Positions 25,084 through 32,168 of a stretch of DNA of 43,550 nucleotides are shown piece by piece. The stretch comes from an uncultured marine group I thaumarchaeote (lineage in GTDB: Archaea; Thermoproteota; Nitrososphaeria; Nitrososphaerales; Nitrosopumilaceae), in NCBI GenBank assembly GCA_902511735.1, contig CABXGK010000004.1, forward strand, positions 1 through 43,550, in the 5' to 3' direction. Under the pieces are notes generated by a model. That model was not told where the DNA came from, ran no database searches, and saw only the letters and a program-made list of their open reading frames with translations. The stretch's first letter is position 1. The number at the start of each line of letters is the position of its first letter. The translations under genes and the position numbers were made by a program.

Positions 25084-25191
25084 ATTAACGATTTTTTCTT
25101 CTTTGATTTATAGTATATGCTAAAACTGAGAATTTGTTATGATCTAAAAATTTCAAAAAATGATGCAAAAAAATGCAAAAAATCAAAATGA

Positions 25192-25198
25192 TTATAAA
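25192..25198 (+). promoter_or_regulatory. TATA box of the EF-1A gene
   Basis: TTATAAA is centred about 26 nt before ATG 25221, preceded by an A-rich run with repeated ATGCAAAAAA units (25161-25183) that may serve as BRE and promoter-strength elements. A strong promoter is expected for this abundant protein. Confidence 0.6.
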
Positions 25199-25220
25199 GC
25201 GGACTTGATACGAATTTTCT

Positions 25221-26519
25221 ATGGCAGACAAACCACACCTGAACATGATTATCACAGGACACATTGATAATGGTAAATCCACAACAATGGGTCACTTTTT
25301 GATGGATCTTGGTGTAGTTGACCAAAGAACAATTGATGCTCATGCTGCTGAATCTGAGAAAACTGGAAAAGGTGATACTTTCAAGTACGCTTGGGTTATG
25401 GATAACATCAAAGACGAAAGAGAAAGAGGTATTACTATTGACCTTGCTTTCCAAAAATTCGATACTCCAAAATTCAATTATACATTAATCGACGCTCCTG
25501 GACACAGAGACTTTATCAAAAACATGATTACCGGTGCATCAGAAGCAGACTGTGCAGTTCTTGTACTATCTGCAAAACCTGGTGAAACTGACACCGCAAT
25601 TGCACCTGGTGGACAAGCACGTGAACACGCTTTCTTACTAAAGACACTCGGTGTAGGTCAAATTATTGTTGCAATTAACAAAATGGATGATAGTGACTTT
25701 TCTGAAGATGCTTACAAAGCAGCAGTAGAGAAAGGTAAAGGACTAATCAAATCATGTGGTTACAAACCAGATGAGGTACCATTCATTCCAGTTTCTGGAT
25801 GGAAAGGCGATAACTTAGTTAAAAAATCTGAGAACATGGGTTGGTACTCCGGTAAAACTCTCTTAGAAGCATTTGACGATTTCGTTGCACCTGAAAAACC
25901 AACTGGTAAACCATTAAGACTTCCAATTCAAGATGTATACTCAATCACTGGTGTAGGAACCGTTCCTGTAGGACGTGTAGAAACCGGATTGATGAAACCT
26001 GGACAAAAAATCGTTGTAATGCCATCTGGCGCACAAGGTGAGATTAAATCTATTGAATCCCATCATGCAGAACTTCCAAGTGCAGAAGCAGGCGATAACA
26101 TTGGTTTCAACTTGAGAGGAATCGAAAAGAAAGATATCAAACGTGGTGATGTATTGGGAACTCCAGACGCACCACCAAATGTTGCAAAAGAATTCAAAGC
26201 ACAAATTATAGTTATTCATCATCCAACTGCAATCGCACCAGGTTACACACCTGTCATGCATGCTCACACCGCACAAGTTGCAGCAACAATTACCGAGTTT
26301 CTAGGAAAAATTAATCCACAAACCGGTGCAATGGATGAAGAAAATCCAAAGTTCTTAAAAGTTGGTGATTCTGCTATTGTTAAAATTAGACCTGTAAGAC
26401 CAACACCAATTGAAACATTTAGTGAATTCCCTGAAATGGGTAGATTTGCATTAAGAGACATGGGTGCAACAATTGCTGCCGGTGTCGTAAAAGAAATTAC
26501 AGAAGCACACACACCTTAG
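25221..26519 (+). CDS. tuf: Translation elongation factor EF-1 alpha (aEF1A)
   Basis: GTPase that delivers aminoacyl-tRNA to the ribosome. The 432 aa include G1 GHIDNGKST, switch I with ERERGITIDLAF, G3 DAPGH, G4 NKMD and G5 VSGWKGDN, then domain 2 (TGVGTVPVGRVETG) and domain 3 (FSEFPEMGRFALRDMGATIA). G1 in most archaea reads GHVDHGKST, so the GHIDNGKST form with Asn is a slight variant. The gene heads an operon with rps10, 13 nt downstream, and rpo12. G+C is a little higher than in its neighbours, as expected for a highly expressed gene. Confidence 0.98.
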   Translation: MADKPHLNMIITGHIDNGKSTTMGHFLMDLGVVDQRTIDAHAAESEKTGKGDTFKYAWVMDNIKDERERGITIDLAFQKFDTPKFNYTLIDAPGHRDFIKNMITGASEADCAVLVLSAKPGETDTAIAPGGQAREHAFLLKTLGVGQIIVAINKMDDSDFSEDAYKAAVEKGKGLIKSCGYKPDEVPFIPVSGWKGDNLVKKSENMGWYSGKTLLEAFDDFVAPEKPTGKPLRLPIQDVYSITGVGTVPVGRVETGLMKPGQKIVVMPSGAQGEIKSIESHHAELPSAEAGDNIGFNLRGIEKKDIKRGDVLGTPDAPPNVAKEFKAQIIVIHHPTAIAPGYTPVMHAHTAQVAATITEFLGKINPQTGAMDEENPKFLKVGDSAIVKIRPVRPTPIETFSEFPEMGRFALRDMGATIAAGVVKEITEAHTP

Positions 26520-26532
26520 AGAACGAGTCATT

Positions 26533-26841
26533 ATGGCTCAAAATGCTCGCATTAAATTAACTAGTACAAGTCTTTTGAAGCTCGGTGGTGTATGTGATGA
26601 AATTATGGGTATTGGTAAAAAAACTGGTGTTAAAGTAAAAGGTCCAACTCCACTTCCTGTAAAACGTCTTAATGTTGTAACCCGTAAATCTCCATGTGGC
26701 AGTGGTACTGAAACATATGAAAAATGGGAAATGAGAATGCACAGACGAATTATTGATCTTAATGCAGATGATAAAGCAATAAGACAATTAATGCGTCTAA
26801 AAATACCTGATGACGTCTACATTGAGTTATCTCTAAAATAA
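26533..26841 (+). CDS. rps10: 30S ribosomal protein S10 (uS10)
   Basis: The 102 aa match the archaeal S10 family: ARIKLTSTSLLKLGGVCDEI, KGPTPLPVKRLNVVTRKSPC, then TYEKWEMRMHRRIIDLNADD and a final IPDDVYIELSLK. It is part of the 30S head. The EF-1A/S10 arrangement is a conserved archaeal gene pair, and the short spacing (13 nt) indicates co-transcription. Confidence 0.97.
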   Translation: MAQNARIKLTSTSLLKLGGVCDEIMGIGKKTGVKVKGPTPLPVKRLNVVTRKSPCGSGTETYEKWEMRMHRRIIDLNADDKAIRQLMRLKIPDDVYIELSLK

Positions 26842-26877
26842 CTTAGCCTTTTATTATGGAGTTCGTGATTAGCAACT

Positions 26878-27066
26878 ATGTCTGAAGAGAATTTTGAAGA
26901 ATCTTTTTCTGAAGAGAAATTTGATGTATTTTACAAATGCATGAGATGTGGTCATGAAACCGCCTTAGAAGAATTAGCAAGATTACCTGAAATCAAATGT
27001 ATCTGTGGTTTTAGAGTATTTACAAAGAAAAGACCAGGTCTTGTTAGAAACGTAAAAGCAATCTAA
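26878..27066 (+). CDS. rpo12: DNA-directed RNA polymerase subunit P (Rpo12/RpoP)
   Basis: A 62-aa zinc-ribbon subunit of RNA polymerase. An acidic N-terminal extension of about 17 residues precedes the core FYKCMRCGHE, then IKCICGFRVFTKKRPG with GLVRNVKAI. The four Cys in CxxC and CxC arrangement coordinate zinc. The core is the usual 45 residues; the acidic extension is longer than in many archaea. It lies 36 nt after rps10 and is probably in the same operon. The stop overlaps the convergent zinc-finger gene by 4 nt. Confidence 0.93.
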   Translation: MSEENFEESFSEEKFDVFYKCMRCGHETALEELARLPEIKCICGFRVFTKKRPGLVRNVKAI

Positions 27067-27263
27067 ATTCTGTCTTTTTTGTAACTGTGCTTTCTTTGCA
27101 AATGAGTTCTCATATCTTCCATATTTGAAAAATTTTCCCCACATTCTTTACAATCATATGGCAAATCTTTGTAGTGTGTAATTTGCAAATGTTGCATTAA
27201 TTCTTCTTGACTTTTAAATTCTAAATCACATTTCTCACATGGAATTTTTTTAAAAAATTTCAT
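27063..27263 (-). CDS. Small protein with two C2H2 zinc fingers (66 aa)
   Basis: From ATG 27263 the protein reads MKFFKKIPCEKCDLEFKSQE, with a first finger CxxC...HxxxxH (ITH) and a second (YDCKECGENFSNMEDMRTHL, ending KHSYKKDRI). The spacing is that of classical eukaryote-like C2H2 fingers. The longer in-frame ORF upstream of 27263 runs through the preceding zinc-ribbon gene in another frame and is not used. The ATG is 1 nt after the stop of that gene, so the two are translationally linked. Probable nucleic-acid or protein binder. Confidence 0.8.
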   Translation of the reverse strand: MKFFKKIPCEKCDLEFKSQEELMQHLQITHYKDLPYDCKECGENFSNMEDMRTHLQRKHSYKKDRI

Positions 27264-27264
27264 C

Positions 27265-27675
27265 TTAGCTGTTTTTAGCTTTTTGTTCATCCCAACATCT
27301 TCTACATAACTGGCCTTTAATTTTCCATTCTGGTTTTGGATTATATCGAATGAATCCCATTTTTTTGTTACATAATACACAAAATTCTTTTTTTGTTTTA
27401 AAATCACCTTCTTTGTTATCAAAACAAGTTTTACAAAGTAATCCTTTCATATCCCATTGCCATCTCGGTTCCCACAAGTCTGTAATTTTCTTCTGTGTTC
27501 CACATATGACACATTTTGATTTAATGTTTGAGTCATAAGATTCCTTCATCTTGTCCATGTAGCAATCTCCGCAAAGTGGTGATTCTACATACCATTCTTT
27601 TTTTGCTTTATGTTTGTGTTTTGTCTCTTTCTTACAAACGGTGCAAATTGCTGGTTTTTTATCAAATAATCCCAT
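27265..27675 (-). CDS. Cys-rich zinc-ribbon repeat protein (136 aa)
   Basis: A protein with three tandem units, each with two CxxC pairs about 25-30 residues apart: CTVC with CGDC, CVIC with CKTC, and CVLC with CRRC. Each unit has a central Trp (KKEWYVESPLC, EPRWQWDMKGLLC, KPEWKIKGQLC), so the repeats share an origin. The start is ATG 27675, giving MGLFDKKPAI; an upstream ATG at 27687 is less likely. It is followed directly by the two-finger C2H2 gene. Three structural zinc ions are predicted; function unknown. Confidence 0.8.
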   Translation of the reverse strand: MGLFDKKPAICTVCKKETKHKHKAKKEWYVESPLCGDCYMDKMKESYDSNIKSKCVICGTQKKITDLWEPRWQWDMKGLLCKTCFDNKEGDFKTKKEFCVLCNKKMGFIRYNPKPEWKIKGQLCRRCWDEQKAKNS

Positions 27676-27733
27676 AATTATTAACAAAATAAGGATCTAA
27701 TAAATTATAAAATTATAAAAAGAATTTTTTGAT

Positions 27734-27859
27734 TTAGAGTTCTGATAGTAGTTTCTCTAAACCTTGACTAGAGTTTAGCATGCCTTTTTTCTTGGCAATT
27801 TCTTCGATCTTTTTGTATTGCTCATTTGTAAAGCAAACTGGCATTGAACGTTTATCCAT
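27734..27859 (-). CDS. Small ribbon-helix-helix-like protein (41 aa)
   Basis: Read from ATG 27859 to TAA 27734. MDKRSMPVCFTNEQYKKIEE is followed by IAKKKGMLNSSQGLEKLLSE. One strand (SMPVCF), then two helices, the pattern of CopG/MetJ-type ribbon-helix-helix DNA-binding domains, which bind DNA as dimers. A TATA-like TTTAAAA (27888-27882, minus) is centred 26 nt upstream. No toxin gene is next to it, so an antitoxin role is not supported; it may be a small transcription regulator. Confidence 0.65.
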   Translation of the reverse strand: MDKRSMPVCFTNEQYKKIEEIAKKKGMLNSSQGLEKLLSEL

Positions 27860-27940
27860 ATTCAAATGAATTCCCTTTTTGTTTTAAACCTTCCTTTGTT
27901 TTTTAAATTATATTATATTATACGCGTATGAAATTCTTTC

Positions 27941-28450
27941 ATGGCAAAAATGCGTCAGATCTTAATTATTGGAAATAATGATAATGGATGTACTCCTGAT
28001 CTTGAAAAAATTGCATATGATGCAGGAAAACTTGTAGCACAATCCAATTCTGTATTGATTACTGGTGGTCTTGGTGGAGTAATGAAGGCTGCATCTCATG
28101 GAGCAAAAGATGGGGGTGGATTAACAATAGGAATTTTGCCACAAGATGATTCATCTCTTGCAAACGAATTTTGTGATATCGTTATCCCTTCTGGAATGGG
28201 ACTATCTAGAGATTTTCTAAACGCATTATCTGCTGATGGTGTTATTGTTGTTGGTGGTGGCTCTGGTACTTTGTCTGAAATATGCGCTGCATATATGTAC
28301 AAAAAACCAATTGCAACCATCAAAAATTCTGGTGGTATGGCTACAAAATATGCAGATCAATATCTAGATCATCGAGAAAATGTAAAAATTGTCGGATTTG
28401 ATTCTCCTAAAGATGCAGTTGATTATATCTTAGAACAAACTAACTCATAG
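27941..28450 (+). CDS. SLOG-superfamily protein, TIGR00725-like
   Basis: A 169-aa Rossmann-like protein: QILIIGNNDNGCTPDLEKIA, VLITGGLGGVMKAASHGAKD with the GGLGGVM loop, and VIVVGGGSGTLSEICAAY, where LOG-type lysine-decarboxylase-like proteins have PGGxGTxxE. Family members include cytokinin-activating LOG enzymes and molybdopterin-carrier-like proteins; the ligand of this type is unknown. The start at ATG 27941 follows A+T-rich promoter DNA (TTATATTATATTATA, 27906-27920). The 3' end overlaps the convergent dehydrogenase gene by 11 nt. Confidence 0.8.
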   Translation: MAKMRQILIIGNNDNGCTPDLEKIAYDAGKLVAQSNSVLITGGLGGVMKAASHGAKDGGGLTIGILPQDDSSLANEFCDIVIPSGMGLSRDFLNALSADGVIVVGGGSGTLSEICAAYMYKKPIATIKNSGGMATKYADQYLDHRENVKIVGFDSPKDAVDYILEQTNS

Positions 28451-29579
28451 ATTCTAAAAGTGGATCTGGTTTGTAAAATTCTCCATGTTCCTCTGCAAGT
28501 TTGTTTAACTCATCAACAATGTTTTTGATGCCAATTTCTTTTGCAGTATCAAATAATGGTTTTTTCAATCCTAATCCTAACTTGCATGCCTTTTCTATCT
28601 CTTCAATATCGCTTGCACCGTTTGTAATTAACCATGCAGCATTATTCAAAATATTTGCAACTAATTGAATTGGATTACATTTTCCTGCTAATTCTTCAGA
28701 TAATTCAACTCTCTCATATTTGTCGTCTGAGTATTTGTAATAACCTTCTCCAGATTTCTGACCTAATTTTTTTTCGTCAAACATTTTTTCTACTGTTTTA
28801 TGCGGATTGATTACTTTTTTATCTCGTAAATGCATCTCTACAGTTGCTTTATGAATAACATCCATACCTGTAAAGTCTGCCAATTCAAAAATTCCCATTG
28901 GAAATCCTAGTTTGAATTTTACTGCCGAATCTATCTCTTCTAAAGTTGCGTTAGTTCTATCTTGCAAATAACATGCTTCGTGAACCATTGGTATGAATAA
29001 TCTGTTTATGATAAATCCTGGAACGTCTTTTCTACACAAGACTGCTTGTTTATTGACTGATTTCACAAACTCTTGTGTTAATTCTGTAATCTCTTGTGAT
29101 GTTTTTTCACCTGGGATGACTTCAACTAATTTCATGAGTTGTGGTGGATTGAAAAAATGAATTCCAATAAATTTTTCAGGTCTGCTTGTTGTATTTGCAA
29201 TCTCTGTTATAGGTAATGTACTTGTGTTTGATGCAAAAATGACCTCTGGTTTTGCAACTTTATCCAATTCTGCATAAACTTGTTTTTTAAGATCCATTAT
29301 TTCTGGAACTACCTCTATTACCATTTCAGCATCTTTTACTGCATCCGCCAAATCTACGACTGGGCTAATTCTTGAATAAATTGAATCTCCTTCTTCTTTT
29401 GAAATTTTTTCTTTGGAAACCATTTTGTCTAAACTCCATTTTATTTTCTCCATTGCTTTATCCAGAAATTCTTGTTTGATGTCTCGTAATACTACATTAT
29501 ATCCGGCAGTTGCTGAAACCTGTGCAATCCCATGACCCATGACTCCTGAACCTAAAACTGTGATATTTTTTACTGTCAC
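28440..29579 (-). CDS. 3-hydroxyacyl-CoA dehydrogenase (3-hydroxybutyryl-CoA dehydrogenase)
   Basis: Oxidises (S)-3-hydroxybutyryl-CoA to acetoacetyl-CoA with NAD+. In ammonia-oxidising archaea this is a late step of the 3-hydroxypropionate/4-hydroxybutyrate cycle; I assign that role from the lineage. Motifs: NAD-binding VLGSGVMGHGIAQV, ASNTSTLPITEIA, GIHFFNPPQLMKLVEVIPG with the catalytic His, and CRKDVPGFIINRLF, followed by a second 3HCDH C-terminal unit near 290-370. I start at GTG 29579 (379 aa, N-terminus VTVKNITVLGSG), because the TATA element at 29599-29605 lies 23 nt upstream; the ATG at 29600 falls within that element. Confidence 0.9.
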   Translation of the reverse strand: MTVKNITVLGSGVMGHGIAQVSATAGYNVVLRDIKQEFLDKAMEKIKWSLDKMVSKEKISKEEGDSIYSRISPVVDLADAVKDAEMVIEVVPEIMDLKKQVYAELDKVAKPEVIFASNTSTLPITEIANTTSRPEKFIGIHFFNPPQLMKLVEVIPGEKTSQEITELTQEFVKSVNKQAVLCRKDVPGFIINRLFIPMVHEACYLQDRTNATLEEIDSAVKFKLGFPMGIFELADFTGMDVIHKATVEMHLRDKKVINPHKTVEKMFDEKKLGQKSGEGYYKYSDDKYERVELSEELAGKCNPIQLVANILNNAAWLITNGASDIEEIEKACKLGLGLKKPLFDTAKEIGIKNIVDELNKLAEEHGEFYKPDPLLESMS

Positions 29580-29598
29580 GAAGCCTCTTTGAAAAACC

Positions 29599-29605
29599 AT
29601 TATAT
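29599..29605. promoter_or_regulatory. Single TATA element between two divergent leaderless genes
   Basis: ATTATAT on the plus strand reads ATATAAT on the minus strand. Its centre (29602) is 26 nt from ATG 29628 on the plus strand and 23 nt from GTG 29579 on the minus strand. The two start codons are only 48 nt apart, leaving no room for a second promoter, so one TBP site probably serves both directions. Confidence 0.5.
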
Positions 29606-29627
29606 CATTCTTCTTTCAATCATTTTC

Positions 29628-29813
29628 ATGGGATTATTTGGTAAGAAAAAGAACGATGATAAGAAAACTAATACCAAATGCAAAGTTTGTGATTTAGAAT
29701 TACATCAACCTGAAAGGTTAGAACGACACATGAAAAAAGCACATGGTAACGTCCCTGAGAAAAAACCTGAATTCAGCACCAAGGGCGGTGTTGAGCAAGG
29801 TGGTATGTGGTAA
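29628..29813 (+). CDS. Small C2H2 zinc-finger protein (61 aa)
   Basis: Starts MGLFGKKKNDDKKTNTKCKV at ATG 29628 and has one C2H2 finger, CKVCDLELHQPERLERHMKK followed by AH (CxxC with two His), then a tail ending EQGGMW. A longer ORF from 29589 is not used, as the TATA element lies at 29599-29605. It is divergent from the 3-hydroxyacyl-CoA dehydrogenase. The MGLFxKK beginning recurs in other proteins here. Function unknown. Confidence 0.8.
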   Translation: MGLFGKKKNDDKKTNTKCKVCDLELHQPERLERHMKKAHGNVPEKKPEFSTKGGVEQGGMW

Positions 29814-29845
29814 AATTATTAATACAAAATTTCTGTGATTAAATA

Positions 29846-30130
29846 TTGGAATTATCTGATGGTCAAAAATATGCTATAGTGTTTCTGGGATCTCTTGCCG
29901 TTGCTGGCATTGTTCTTTCTACTCTTGTTTTTCCATTTTGGAACTTTATTCGTGAAGATGTAACTGAAGAGGTTGAAATTTTTAGGTCTGCAGATGGAAA
30001 CTGCTATGTTGACACGTCTGATAAAATTCCGAAAACCATCGAGAACTGTAATCTGAAGCAGGGAACTACGGTCACGATAACTTATGAACATGGATTGCCT
30101 TGGGCAACAATTGTAACTCCTGGTGGATAA
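29846..30130 (+). CDS. Small single-helix membrane protein (94 aa)
   Basis: A transmembrane helix at about 9-31 (AIVFLGSLAVAGIVLSTLVF) is followed by a soluble domain with two Cys (NCYVDTSDKIPKTIENCNL) that could form a disulfide outside the cell. The start is TTG 29846; an A+T-rich ATTATTAAT at 29815-29823 is about 27 nt upstream, consistent with a leaderless mRNA. The HIT gene begins 1 nt after its stop, so they share a transcript. Function unknown. Confidence 0.7.
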   Translation: MELSDGQKYAIVFLGSLAVAGIVLSTLVFPFWNFIREDVTEEVEIFRSADGNCYVDTSDKIPKTIENCNLKQGTTVTITYEHGLPWATIVTPGG

Positions 30131-30131
30131 A

Positions 30132-30542
30132 ATGGATTGTATTTTCTGTAAAATAGTTTCAAAAGAAATACCCACAAAAATTTTGTATGAAGATGATGAT
30201 ACTATGTCATTTCTTGATGCATTTCCTGTTGCAAAAGGACACACTTTGGTAATTCCAAAAAAACATCATGCTAAAATCCAAGATCTGCCTTCTGAAATAA
30301 ATCAAAAATTATTCAATACGGTACATAAAATGATGTCAAAGATTGATTCACTTCAAGGTTCAACACTTGTAGCAATTCATAATGGAAAAGATAGTGGGCA
30401 AGAAATTCCTCATGTCCATGTTCATCTTATACCTCGAAGTAACAATGATTCTGCAGGTCCTGTCCATTCCATGTTTACAAACAAAATTGAATTATCTGAT
30501 TCTGAAGTTAATTCACTTTACAATCAATTAAAAATTGTCTAA
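30132..30542 (+). CDS. HIT-family nucleotide hydrolase/transferase
   Basis: A 136-aa Hint/HIT protein: [40 protein letters not shown], and the histidine triad HVHVHLIPR (about 98-106). CxxC near the N-terminus, with His51 or 52, suggests the zinc-binding HinT subclass. HIT enzymes hydrolyse AMP-lysine, AMP-NH2 or dinucleoside polyphosphates. The ATG at 30132 is 1 nt after the stop of the membrane protein gene; the GTG at 30123 is in frame but inside it. Convergent with the DnaJ-ferredoxin gene, overlapping by 4 nt. Confidence 0.93.
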   Translation: MDCIFCKIVSKEIPTKILYEDDDTMSFLDAFPVAKGHTLVIPKKHHAKIQDLPSEINQKLFNTVHKMMSKIDSLQGSTLVAIHNGKDSGQEIPHVHVHLIPRSNNDSAGPVHSMFTNKIELSDSEVNSLYNQLKIV

Positions 30543-31225
30543 TATGGAAAAATTCTTTCGTTTTCTTCTAAATCATCTACGATTATTGCTTTAGTTGGAC
30601 ATGTTTCTGCAGCATTAATGATTTTCTTATTTTTTGCACCATTTTTATTATAAACACGTGATTTTGGATTTGATTTTGTATTTTTATCAATTGTAAATAC
30701 TTCTGGTGCGATTGTTTCGCAACTGCAGCATCCTATACACAAACTTTGATCAACATTTACTCCTAAATCGATTTCTTTGTGCTTCTTTGTAAAACCTCTA
30801 TCTTCTTTTGGTTCTTTTGTTTGCTCATTAACTGTATTTTCATATTTTTGCCAGAATTCCTTTTCATATCTTTTCCACCATTCCTCATTTGCTTCAAAAT
30901 CTTTTGTGTATTTGCCCCAATCGGCTTCTGGTGTTTCATTTTGACCTTCTTTTCCCCATTTTGTTCTCTTGTAGAATTTTTGATTTGTTTTTGTATAATC
31001 TGATTTTTCCTGTGTTCTTTGTGGTTTCTTTCTCGAAGAATGTTTATTTTGATTTTTCAAAAAGTGATATGCCTCAGTAATTATTTTGAATCTTTTTTCA
31101 CTTTCTGTATTTTTATTTTTATCTGGATGATATTGAAGTGCAAGTTTTCTATATGCATATTTGACTTCATCAAATTCTGAATTGTTGGAAACTTCTAATG
31201 TTCTGTAAGCTTGGTTTGAATTCAA
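30539..31225 (-). CDS. DnaJ-ferredoxin fusion protein
   Basis: A 228-aa fusion. Residues 3-60 are a J domain with the HPD motif at 33-35 ([10 protein letters not shown]). A charged, aromatic linker (about 65-155) follows, with repeated W/Y such as [17 protein letters not shown]. Residues about 160-220 are a ferredoxin domain with [15 protein letters not shown] (CxxCxxC) and the fourth ligand in ETCPTKAI, predicting one 4Fe-4S cluster. DnaJ-Fer proteins are known from Thaumarchaeota and plant chloroplasts and have been attributed to gene transfer. The start is TTG 31225, with TATA-like AATATATTA about 25 nt upstream. Confidence 0.92.
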   Translation of the reverse strand: MNSNQAYRTLEVSNNSEFDEVKYAYRKLALQYHPDKNKNTESEKRFKIITEAYHFLKNQNKHSSRKKPQRTQEKSDYTKTNQKFYKRTKWGKEGQNETPEADWGKYTKDFEANEEWWKRYEKEFWQKYENTVNEQTKEPKEDRGFTKKHKEIDLGVNVDQSLCIGCCSCETIAPEVFTIDKNTKSNPKSRVYNKNGAKNKKIINAAETCPTKAIIVDDLEENERIFPY

Positions 31226-31262
31226 CGTTTTTCATTATCTATAATATATTAAAAACAATTCT

Positions 31263-31622
31263 CTATTCATCAATCTCATCTTCTTGTTTCCATGCAGGAT
31301 CTACCATACAAAGCGCAATTAGATCTATTTCCCCATTATTTTCTATGAACTGTTTCGACATTGGTGGAACAAAAACTGATTCGTTTTTTGAAATTTCCTT
31401 CAACTCTTCACCGATATGCATTGTTCCGCTTCCTTGTAGAATATAGTAAATCTCACTTGTTTTCATTGTGTGGGGTTTTGAATTATTTCCTGGACTAATT
31501 GTACAATGTGCTATACTATATCGAATAGCATTGTTTGTATCTGTTGGAGAAAAAATTTGTCTAATTTGAGTTCCTTCTTGTCCTGAGAATGCTTCTAAAT
31601 CTTTGATTTTTTTAATATTCAT
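31263..31622 (-). CDS. Cupin-domain protein (119 aa)
   Basis: A single cupin beta-barrel: SPGNNSKPHTMKTSEIYYIL corresponds to cupin motif 1 (G-x5-H-x-H-x3-E), with one His replaced (KPHTMKTSE: His and Glu kept, second His is Met), and VFVPPMSKQFIENNGEIDL to motif 2, in which the usual His is Gln. The incomplete metal ligand set suggests a binding or regulatory rather than an enzymatic cupin. It directly abuts the preceding cupin gene (no base between stop and ATG), so the two are coupled. Confidence 0.78.
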   Translation of the reverse strand: MNIKKIKDLEAFSGQEGTQIRQIFSPTDTNNAIRYSIAHCTISPGNNSKPHTMKTSEIYYILQGSGTMHIGEELKEISKNESVFVPPMSKQFIENNGEIDLIALCMVDPAWKQEDEIDE

Positions 31623-32087
31623 TTATGATAATCGCTCAGTTACATTTGTTTTAAAATCTGATTCATACCAGATTGTTTTTGGTTCTGAATTCTTTTTTGG
31701 AAATGAATTTATTGCAACATGTGCAAAATCTTCATTTTTCTTTATAGAACCATGGGTGTGCAATCTTTTTGCAGGAATGTGAACACAATCTCCCTTGTTG
31801 AGATTTACACTTTCTAGTTTTTTTATTTTAAAATTTTTTGTTCCATTACCTATTTTCTTATACATAACTAATCTACCTTTTCCTTTAGTAACAATTAGTG
31901 TTTGGCCTGCATCATGAAAATGAAGTTTAGTTCTTGCTCCATTTTTGAATGTTACATGATAAATTTTTTCAGTATCAGGCTTAATCTTAGCTGAAATATC
32001 CTTTGCAGAAATTTTCCCTGTAAAATAATTTATTTTTGCTTTTTTACTTGGTATGCCTGATTTTGTAAAGAGATTCTCTTTTTGCAT
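31623..32087 (-). CDS. Cupin-like protein (154 aa)
   Basis: A cupin with TKLHFHDAGQTLIVTKGKGR (motif 1 with His-x-His and Gln in the Glu position) and GDCVHIPAKRLHTHGSIKK (motif 2 with His). The ligand set is more complete than in the following cupin, so metal binding is likely. The start ATG 32087 (MQKENLFTKS) is preferred over 32096 because GTATATG at 32109-32115 (TATA on the minus strand) lies about 26 nt away. First gene of a two-cupin operon; substrate unknown. Confidence 0.75.
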   Translation of the reverse strand: MQKENLFTKSGIPSKKAKINYFTGKISAKDISAKIKPDTEKIYHVTFKNGARTKLHFHDAGQTLIVTKGKGRLVMYKKIGNGTKNFKIKKLESVNLNKGDCVHIPAKRLHTHGSIKKNEDFAHVAINSFPKKNSEPKTIWYESDFKTNVTERLS

Positions 32088-32168
32088 GTTTAACATGATT
32101 ATTGTGTTGTATATGAGTCATAGTTTAACAGGATTTAAAAATACATGAATCAATTGTATGTAGTTAAT

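Noticed and set aside
25150-25190. A-rich repeats of ATGCAAAAAA before EF-1A, considered as a repeat or origin element
   Set aside because: Only two or three imperfect units, no longer-range symmetry; best seen as an A-rich upstream promoter region.
27264-27422. N-terminal extension of the two-finger C2H2 gene back to 27422
   Set aside because: This part is the zinc-ribbon gene read in another frame; ATG 27263 follows the stop of that gene by one base and gives a compact two-finger protein.
27734-27859. Antitoxin of a toxin-antitoxin pair
   Set aside because: The ribbon-helix-helix-like protein has no adjacent small toxin-like gene; the neighbours are a zinc-ribbon protein and a SLOG protein on the other strand.
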